Source of the DNA: Rhodospirillales bacterium 24-66-33
GTDB taxonomy: Bacteria > Pseudomonadota > Alphaproteobacteria > Reyranellales > Reyranellaceae
Assembly (NCBI GenBank): GCA_002281855.1
Contig: NCHQ01000022.1
Location: 1 to 64,000 of the forward strand
DNA: 64,000 nucleotides
Direction of reading: 5' to 3'
Positions 58,446-64,000 of this stretch are shown piece after piece. The notes under the pieces were generated by a model. The model saw nothing but the letters and a program-made list of their open reading frames with translations, had not been told where the DNA came from and did not search any database. Numbering within the stretch: the stretch's first letter is position 1; every line of letters starts with the position of its first letter. The translations under genes and the position numbers were made by a program.

Positions 58446-59594
58446 GTGGAGAAGTGGCTGTTACGGGAAGGCCGACTCGTGCGGCGTCCCGATGCTTTTC
58501 TCGAGCAGCTGATGAACCGCGTGCTGGAGGCCGGCATTCCGGTCTGGCGCACCTATATCGGCCTGCAGCTCGTCCATCCGCAGCTCCAGGCGATGGGCTT
58601 CCTGTGGCGGCGTGGGGAGCGGGTGGAGACGATCTCCCGCGCCTATGGCGTGCAGTTCACCCCGGCCTATATCGGCAGCCCGCTGCAGGAGGTGCGGGAA
58701 GGCGGCACCCCGGTCCGTTACCGGCTCGAAGGCCTCACCGACCGGCATCACGAAGTGCTGCACGAGGTGAAGAGCGGCGGCGGCACCGACTACTTCTCGC
58801 TGCCGATGCATGTCCGCCGCGACGGACCGCTGCCCGTCGTGGCCTTTGCGACCGACCGCAAGGGGGGCTTCAGCGAGGCCGACATCGACGACCTGACGCG
58901 CCTGGTCGACATGATGGGCGCCGTGACGGAGATGCATATCGAGGAGAGCGTCGCCCAGACCGTCGCCCAGACCTATCTCGGCCGCCAGGTCGGCGAGCGC
59001 ATCCTGCGCGGCATGATCCGCCGCGGCGACGGCGAGGAGATCCGCGCGGTGCTGTGGTTCTCCGACCTGCGCGACTTCACCGGCCTCAACGAACGCCTGC
59101 CGCCCGACCAGGTGCTCGAACTGCTGAACAACTACTTCCAGCTGGTGGGCGACGCGCTCGCCAAGCATGGCGGCGAGATCCTGAAGTTCATCGGCGACGG
59201 CGTGATGGCCTATTTCCCGGCCGAGGATGCGCTGTTCATGCCGATGGTGACGGCGGCCGCGCTCGATGCCGCGCGCCAGCTGATCGCCGATGCCGAAGCC
59301 GCCAACGAGGCCCGTGCGACGGCCGGCGCCGAGCCGATGAAGTTCGGCATCGGGCTGCATGTCGGCACCGTGACCTTCGGCAATATCGGCACCGAGGACC
59401 GGCTCGACTTCACCGTCATCGGCTCGGCCGTGAATCGCGCCTCGCGGCTGGAAGGTCTCACCAAGGCGCTCGGCGTCCGCGTCTGCGCCTCCGCCGAGTT
59501 CAACCAGGACTGCCCGCGCCCGATGAAGTCGCTCGGCAAACACCGCCTGCGCGGTGTCCGCGAACCGGTCGAGATCTTCACGCTGCCGGATTGA
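58446..59594 (+). CDS. Class III adenylate cyclase
   Basis: The catalytic domain covers about the C-terminal 190 residues. Metal Asp residues are in LWFSDLRDFTGLNER and KFIGDGVMAYFP; the adenine-selecting Lys and Asp appear in ILKFIGD and DFTVIGSAVN, which favours ATP over GTP; the transition-state Asn and Arg are in VNRASRLEGL. The N-terminal part (about 190 residues, no membrane segment) is unknown but conserved in look, with HVRRDGPLPVVAFATDRKGG, a GAF-like strand. No ATG fits the start: a GTG at 58446 is given, and a CTG at 58392 overlapping the SDR stop (CTGA) would add 18 residues. It likely makes cAMP in response to an internal signal, in line with lipid breakdown. Confidence 0.82.
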   Translation: MEKWLLREGRLVRRPDAFLEQLMNRVLEAGIPVWRTYIGLQLVHPQLQAMGFLWRRGERVETISRAYGVQFTPAYIGSPLQEVREGGTPVRYRLEGLTDRHHEVLHEVKSGGGTDYFSLPMHVRRDGPLPVVAFATDRKGGFSEADIDDLTRLVDMMGAVTEMHIEESVAQTVAQTYLGRQVGERILRGMIRRGDGEEIRAVLWFSDLRDFTGLNERLPPDQVLELLNNYFQLVGDALAKHGGEILKFIGDGVMAYFPAEDALFMPMVTAAALDAARQLIADAEAANEARATAGAEPMKFGIGLHVGTVTFGNIGTEDRLDFTVIGSAVNRASRLEGLTKALGVRVCASAEFNQDCPRPMKSLGKHRLRGVREPVEIFTLPD

Positions 59595-59597
59595 GGC

Positions 59598-60044
59598 TCA
59601 AACCTTCGTCTTCCAACCCTCGATCCAGGTCAGCGCCTCCTCATCGGGCAGGGGCTGTTCGGAGGCGTCGATCTCGAGACGGTCGCCGACCTTCCGGGCG
59701 CCGCACAGTTCCAGGACCTGGTCGACCTTCTTGCCCCCGCCGCAGAACGTGTCCTGGTAGGTCATGTCGCCCAACGCGATGACGCCGTAGCGATGGCCCG
59801 ACAGGTCGGGCCTGTCGCGCTGCAGCGCCTCGACCAGCGGCAGGATGTTGGTCGGGATGTCGCCCGAGCCGTGGGTCGCGCAGACCACGAGGAGCACGTC
59901 GTGCGCCTGCAGGTCGGCGGCGGTCGCGGCCTTGTCGGTGACGTCGACGGCGTGTCCGGCACTCGCCAGCACGGGTTGCAGCGCGTCGGCCACCATCTGG
60001 GCATTGCCCGATTCGGTGCCGACCAGGATGAGGATCGTGGCCAT
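59598..60044 (-). CDS. Flavodoxin (MioC-like)
   Basis: A 148-residue flavodoxin. The FMN phosphate loop is LVGTESGNAQMVADAL near 12, the second loop VVCATHGSGDIPTNILPLVE near 55, and the third IALGDMTYQDTFCGGGKKVD near 90. It is a single-domain electron carrier like E. coli MioC; reductase partners are not seen nearby. The ATG at 60044 gives the standard start. It ends three bases from the convergent cyclase gene. Confidence 0.88.
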   Translation of the reverse strand: MATILILVGTESGNAQMVADALQPVLASAGHAVDVTDKAATAADLQAHDVLLVVCATHGSGDIPTNILPLVEALQRDRPDLSGHRYGVIALGDMTYQDTFCGGGKKVDQVLELCGARKVGDRLEIDASEQPLPDEEALTWIEGWKTKV

Positions 60045-60124
60045 GCTCCGGGATACGGGACCGAATGCCGCGATGCGACGCGACCGGATGGCGCGGCTCC
60101 GGGACGCATGCCAGTCTTCGGGCC

Positions 60125-60934
60125 ATGACCGATGCGACCCAGGAAAAGCCCGTTCTGTCCGCCCTCGAGGGCGGCGTTCTGACCCTGACGCTCAACCGCC
60201 CGCAGCGGCTGAACGCCATGAGCCATCAACTGATCGACGTCATGAACGCCGAGCTGAAGCGCGCTCGCGAGGACGATGCCGTGCGCGCCGTGCTGCTGAC
60301 CGGCACCGGTCGCGGCTTCTGCGCCGGTGCCGACCTGGCCGGTGGCGGCCCCGGCGATGCGTCGGCCTCCGGTCCGCGCGATGTTGGCGCCGCGATGGAC
60401 CGCCTCTTCAACCCCATGATCCGGGCCATGCGCGACCTGCCCAAGCCGATCGTCGCCGCGGTCAACGGCGTGGCCGCGGGCGGCGGCGCCAACCTGGCGC
60501 TGGCCTGCGATATCGTGATCGCCGCGCGCTCGGCGCGCTTCGACCAGGCCTTCGTCCGCATCTCCCTGATCCCCGACTTGGGCGGCACCTGGTTCCTGCC
60601 GCACACGGTGGGCGACGCCCGCGCCCGCGCGCTGGCGATGCTCGGCGCCTCGGTGCCGGCCGAGGAGGCCGCGCGCATGGGCATGGTCTGGCAGGTCGTC
60701 GACGATGCGGCGCTCATGGACGAGGCCGGCAAGATCGCGAGGAAGCTCGCCACCGGCCCGACCCGCTCCTATGCCGCGATCAAGGGGGCCATCAACGCCG
60801 CCGCCACCAACACGCTCGACCAGCAGCTCGACCTCGAACGCGATCGTCAGCGCGAACTCGGCCAGAGCGAGGATTTCAAGGAGGGCGTCGCGGCCTTCCT
60901 CGCCAAGCGCGCCCCCAATTTCACCGGACGTTGA
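60125..60934 (+). CDS. Enoyl-CoA hydratase/isomerase, copy 1
   Basis: A 269-residue crotonase. It has LTLTLNRPQRLNAMSHQLID, the oxyanion-hole GRGFCAGADLAGG near 70, AAVNGVAAGGGANLALACDI near 125 and a DLGGTWFLPHTVGDARARAL stretch with the Gly-Gly-Thr-Trp loop of PaaG-like isomerases. The Glu positions of classic hydratases are not both present, so an isomerase or ring-related role is possible. It precedes a close paralogue by ten bases. The ATG at 60125 gives the family start. Confidence 0.87.
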   Translation: MTDATQEKPVLSALEGGVLTLTLNRPQRLNAMSHQLIDVMNAELKRAREDDAVRAVLLTGTGRGFCAGADLAGGGPGDASASGPRDVGAAMDRLFNPMIRAMRDLPKPIVAAVNGVAAGGGANLALACDIVIAARSARFDQAFVRISLIPDLGGTWFLPHTVGDARARALAMLGASVPAEEAARMGMVWQVVDDAALMDEAGKIARKLATGPTRSYAAIKGAINAAATNTLDQQLDLERDRQRELGQSEDFKEGVAAFLAKRAPNFTGR

Positions 60935-60944
60935 GAGACGAAAG

Positions 60945-61733
60945 ATGACCTACGAGAAGATCCAGATCGCCAAGGAAGACGGCCTCGCCACGCTGACGCT
61001 GAACGCGCCGGACCGGCTGAATGCCGTGTCGCGCAAGATGATCGGCGAACTGAAACAGTGCTGGGAGGAACTCGCCGCCGACGCCTCGGTGCGCGCCGTG
61101 CTGCTGACCGGTGCGGGCCGCGGCTTCTGCGCCGGCGCCGACCTCGCCGATCCCGATCGTGCGAAAGGCGCCATCTCCGATTCGGGCGAGGCGCTCGACA
61201 AGTTCTTCAATCCCGTCATCCGCCTGATGCGCGGGATTCCCAAGCCGATCGTGGCGGCGGTGAACGGCCCGGCGGCCGGCGTCGGCATGAGCTTCGCGCT
61301 CGCGTCCGACATCGCCATCGCCGGCAAGTCCGCCTCCTTTCTGCAGGCCTTCGCCCGCATCGGCCTGCTGCCCGACGGCGGCAGCACCTGGTTCCTGCCG
61401 CGCCTGGTTGGTGAGCAGCGGGCGCGGGCGCTGGCCATGCTGGCGCCGCAGATCAGCGCACAGCAGGCCAAGGACTGGGGCCTGATCTGGGACGTCGTCG
61501 AGGACGCCGACCTGATGAAGACGGCGGGCGACCTCGCGCGCCGTCTGGCCGACGGACCGACAATGTCGCTCGCCCGCATCAAGGAGGCGATGAACCGCGC
61601 CAGCGGCAACACGCTTTCCCAGCAGCTCGACGTCGAGCGCGACTTCCAGCGCGAGCTGGGCAAGAGCGAGGATTTCAAGGAAGGCGTCGCGGCCTTCCTC
61701 GCCAAGCGCAAGCCCGCCTTCAAGGGCAAGTAA
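60945..61733 (+). CDS. Enoyl-CoA hydratase/isomerase, copy 2 (PaaG-like)
   Basis: A 262-residue crotonase, a paralogue of the gene before. Shared marks are GRGFCAGADLADP, KPIVAAVNGPAAGVGMSFAL and LPDGGSTWFLPRLVGEQRAR, the last with Asp as in PaaG isomerases (ring-1,2-epoxyphenylacetyl-CoA). The ending EGVAAFLAKRKPAFKGK is nearly identical to copy 1. Both copies probably arose by duplication and act in CoA-ester breakdown. An SMP-30-like gene follows by 28 bases. Confidence 0.88.
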   Translation: MTYEKIQIAKEDGLATLTLNAPDRLNAVSRKMIGELKQCWEELAADASVRAVLLTGAGRGFCAGADLADPDRAKGAISDSGEALDKFFNPVIRLMRGIPKPIVAAVNGPAAGVGMSFALASDIAIAGKSASFLQAFARIGLLPDGGSTWFLPRLVGEQRARALAMLAPQISAQQAKDWGLIWDVVEDADLMKTAGDLARRLADGPTMSLARIKEAMNRASGNTLSQQLDVERDFQRELGKSEDFKEGVAAFLAKRKPAFKGK

Positions 61734-61761
61734 GAACGACAAGAACCACGGGAGAGAAACC

Positions 61762-62694
61762 ATGACGACGCCGTTCAAGGAGATCACCTCGGGCCTCAAG
61801 TTCCCCGAGGGTCCTGTGGCCATGCCCGACGGTTCGGTGATCCTGGTCGAGATCGCGCGCGAGACGCTCACGCGCGTCACGCCGGACGGCAAGCAGCATG
61901 TCATTGCCAAGCTGGGCGGCGGCCCGAACGGCGCGGCGATGGGGCCCGGCGGCAAGATCTACGTCACCAACAATGGCGGCTTCAACTGGATCGAGCGGCC
62001 CGATGGCCGGCTGTTTCCCGGCACCGCGCCCGCCTCGTACAAGGGCGGCTCGATCCAGGTGGTCGACCCGGAGACCGGCAAGTTCGAGACGCTGTACGAC
62101 AGCTGCGACGGCCGCAAGCTGAACGGCCCCAACGATCTGGTGTTCGACGATGCCGGCGGCTTCTGGTTCACCGACCTCGGCAAGACCCGCGAGTACGACA
62201 ACGATCGCGGCGCCGTCTATTACGCCAAGGCCGACGGCTCGAAGATCGAGCAGAAGGTGTTCCCGCTGGAGCGACCCAACGGCTGCGGCCTCTCGCCCGA
62301 CGGCAAGACACTCTACGTCGTCGAGACGCCGACCGCGCGCCTGTGGGCCTTCGATCTGTCGTCGCCGGGCGTCATCAAGGACGCCAACGGCCCCTATCGC
62401 GGCGAGAAGGGCCGGGTGGTGGCCGGCCTTGGCGGCTACCAGATGTTCGATTCGCTGGCCGTCGATTCGGCCGGCCACGTCTGCGTCGCGACCCTGATCA
62501 CCGGCGCCGTCTCCGACATCTCGCCCGACGGAAAGTCGGTGACGCAGCACAAGCTGCCCGACCCGATGGTGACCAACGTCTGCTTCGGCGGACACGACCT
62601 GCGCACCGCCTATGCCACCCTCTCGATGACCGGCAAGCTGGTCAGCTTCGAATGGCCGCGTCCGGGCCTGAAGCTCGAATATCTGAACAAGTAG
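61762..62694 (+). CDS. SMP-30/gluconolactonase family lactonase
   Basis: A 310-residue six-blade propeller. The metal site has the Glu in LKFPEGPVAMPDGS, the Asn in KLNGPNDLVFDDAGG and the Asp in DSLAVDSAGHVCVAT. Such enzymes open sugar lactones or related rings. The GGGAGAGAAACC before the ATG is a good ribosome binding site. It follows the crotonase pair and may hydrolyse a ring product of that route. No signal peptide is seen, so it is cytoplasmic. Confidence 0.88.
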   Translation: MTTPFKEITSGLKFPEGPVAMPDGSVILVEIARETLTRVTPDGKQHVIAKLGGGPNGAAMGPGGKIYVTNNGGFNWIERPDGRLFPGTAPASYKGGSIQVVDPETGKFETLYDSCDGRKLNGPNDLVFDDAGGFWFTDLGKTREYDNDRGAVYYAKADGSKIEQKVFPLERPNGCGLSPDGKTLYVVETPTARLWAFDLSSPGVIKDANGPYRGEKGRVVAGLGGYQMFDSLAVDSAGHVCVATLITGAVSDISPDGKSVTQHKLPDPMVTNVCFGGHDLRTAYATLSMTGKLVSFEWPRPGLKLEYLNK

Positions 62695-62717
62695 GGCCTG
62701 GCGCCAAGTGCTGACCG

Positions 62718-64000
62718 TCAGCCGGTCGGCACGGCGCTTTCGATCGCGGCGAGCGCCTTCGCGGCGTCGGCCTCGTTGTCGGGATCGAGCGTTTCGCCGT
62801 TCCAGTCGACGATCCTGATGGGCGATTCGAAGTCCTTCAACGCATAGGTCTGGCGCACGATCTCGATGATCTCCAGCAGATTGCGGGGTGCATAGACTCC
62901 CGCGCGGCCGTTGATCGTAATCTGCTGGTTGAGCCGCTCCAGCAGCGAGATATGGATGGCCTCGCCGATCGTCGTGTCGCGACGATCGTAGGACACGGAC
63001 TCCTGCCGCCATCCGGGCCTGGCAATCGGACGATTGGCCAGCGCGCGCCAGGCGAAGGGAAACAGCTTGTACGGGAGCGAGCGCGCGTCGTGCTGGCCCA
63101 GCAGGGAGCAGGCGGTGCCGGCATCCCGCCATCTGGCCCTGGTCCGGTCGATGGGAAAGTCGGGGCAATGGACCGCCAGACGCTTGAGCATCCAGTCGAG
63201 CGTGACGTCATCCAGTGAGGCCAACTCGGGCTCGTTGCGCCGGCGTTCGGCCGAAATATAGCCACCGCCTATGTCGGCATGGGCGCCGGGAAACCAGACC
63301 TGCTCGACCTTGCCCTTCAGCTTCTTGAAGCGGGGTCTGCGCCAGACGGCGGCCCGGAACGGCCGGCGATGCTCGTCGACGGCTATCGCCTGCAGATTCA
63401 CTTCGGTGATCGACGAAAGTTCGACATCGTGGAAGCCATACTTCTCCCGGTTGAACCTGGAGAACCACCATGCGAAGGGGATGCCGAGCGCCCCGACCGT
63501 GTCGAAGACGCCGAGGCACTTCACGCGCACTTCCGCTCGGTCATGCACCAGCCCGTCGAGCTGCACGCTCACGGCGGGCACGCGGTCGGCGGGCGGCGTG
63601 CGGTAGTTGCCCCAGGCCAGTGCCTCGTTCTTCCGGCTGCAGTTCTCGCGGGTCAGCAGGCCGGAGGCGCCAATGTATCCCACCAGCGAGCGCGCGGTGT
63701 AAGCGCCGCGCGAGAAGCCGAAGACGTAGAGGTCGCAGCCCTTCTCGTAGTGATACGACATGAACTTGTAGGCACGCCGGATATTGTCGTGCAGGCCGAT
63801 GCCCAGCACGCCGCCCTTGAACCTGTCGAAGGCGCCCGTGCCCACGCCGCGCTGGTAGAGGACGATGTTCTCCTGGCCCTCGGTGACGTAGCCGTGCGTG
63901 AGCTTGCCGATCGTGGCGGCGGTTTCCGTCGATGTCTCCCGCAGCGTCCGGGCGATCAGGTCCTCGAGCCGGACGATGTTGGTGTCCATGTCGCCGGCCG
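62718..64000 (-). CDS. DUF2235 (Tle1-like) alpha/beta hydrolase, 5' end outside window
   Basis: The frame is open past the ATG at 63989 to the window edge, and family members have an N-terminal DGTWN-type segment that would lie beyond it. The visible 423 residues show TNIVRLEDLIARTL, IVLYQRGVGTGAFDRFKGGV, the nucleophile elbow VFGFSRGAYTARSLVGYIG (Ser in GFSRG), and the acid/His region KCLGVFDTVGALGIPF and FPGAHADIGGGY. DUF2235 covers phospholipase-like proteins including type VI effectors of the Tle1 family. No VgrG, immunity or other secretion gene is visible, so an effector role is not shown. Confidence 0.85.
   Translation of the reverse strand, partial: AGDMDTNIVRLEDLIARTLRETSTETAATIGKLTHGYVTEGQENIVLYQRGVGTGAFDRFKGGVLGIGLHDNIRRAYKFMSYHYEKGCDLYVFGFSRGAYTARSLVGYIGASGLLTRENCSRKNEALAWGNYRTPPADRVPAVSVQLDGLVHDRAEVRVKCLGVFDTVGALGIPFAWWFSRFNREKYGFHDVELSSITEVNLQAIAVDEHRRPFRAAVWRRPRFKKLKGKVEQVWFPGAHADIGGGYISAERRRNEPELASLDDVTLDWMLKRLAVHCPDFPIDRTRARWRDAGTACSLLGQHDARSLPYKLFPFAWRALANRPIARPGWRQESVSYDRRDTTIGEAIHISLLERLNQQITINGRAGVYAPRNLLEIIEIVRQTYALKDFESPIRIVDWNGETLDPDNEADAAKALAAIESAVPTG

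Overview
This window is GC-rich chromosomal DNA (about two thirds G+C by eye) from an alphaproteobacterium. The order dgt-argS-SPOR protein-nagZ-scpA-scpB-tatA-tatB-tatC-serS-surE-pcm-nlpD, a DUF1491 protein and a TolA-type C-terminal domain protein all point there. The many CoA-dependent, amidohydrolase and solute-uptake genes resemble soil genera such as Reyranella or Bradyrhizobium relatives, but the genus is an inference. I see no tRNA, rRNA, CRISPR array, insertion sequence or prophage, and no stretch over 300 bases lacks a gene.

Layout. 1-6.1 kb: the end of a TonB-like gene and a Fur-family regulator, then a leftward operon (homodimeric 2-oxoacid dehydrogenase E1/transketolase-like enzyme, mtnA, MFS transporter) divergent from an Lrp/AsnC regulator. 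6.1-9.8 kb: PhzF protein, fatty acyl-CoA ligase, TolA-like secreted protein, DUF2798 membrane protein. 9.8-14.8 kb: nitrogen scavenging, with a hydrolase carrying a Cys nucleophile, an M20 peptidase and an allantoate/N-carbamoyl amidohydrolase, divergent from the allantoinase PuuE; then a lysozyme-like lipoprotein. 14.9-28.7 kb: accessory catabolism (aminotransferase, DMT exporter, three metal hydrolases or oxygenases, aldo/keto reductase with a lactonase-like amidohydrolase, GST, TfdA-type dioxygenase, aldolase-SDR fusion, Bug-type binding protein, zinc-free MDR oxidoreductase).

28.9-43.4 kb is mainly housekeeping: xanthine phosphoribosyltransferase, TerC, universal stress protein, dGTPase, translation (argS, serS), chromosome condensation (scpAB), twin-arginine export (tatABC), cell wall recycling (nagZ) and protein or envelope maintenance (surE, pcm, nlpD). 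43.5-51.4 kb: DUF1491, the ABC-F protein Uup, an M20 dipeptidase, a compositionally odd two-gene unit (membrane-anchored HEPN-like protein plus a PD-(D/E)XK-like protein), and prfC. 51.4-64 kb: amidohydrolase, CaiB/BaiF CoA-transferase, two RidA paralogues, an FAD-linked D-2-hydroxyacid oxidase, an SCP2-type thiolase with a MFE-2-type dehydrogenase and an adenylate cyclase, flavodoxin, two enoyl-CoA hydratases, an SMP-30 lactonase and a partial DUF2235 (Tle1-like) hydrolase.

The most striking non-coding pattern is a set of palindromic repeat families. By my reading there are twelve convergent gene junctions. The seven with a gap of more than 80 bases each hold at least one palindromic element; the five with a gap of 23 bases or fewer hold none. 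The best candidate for an undescribed protein system is the HEPN-like/nuclease-like pair at 47.4-49.6 kb.
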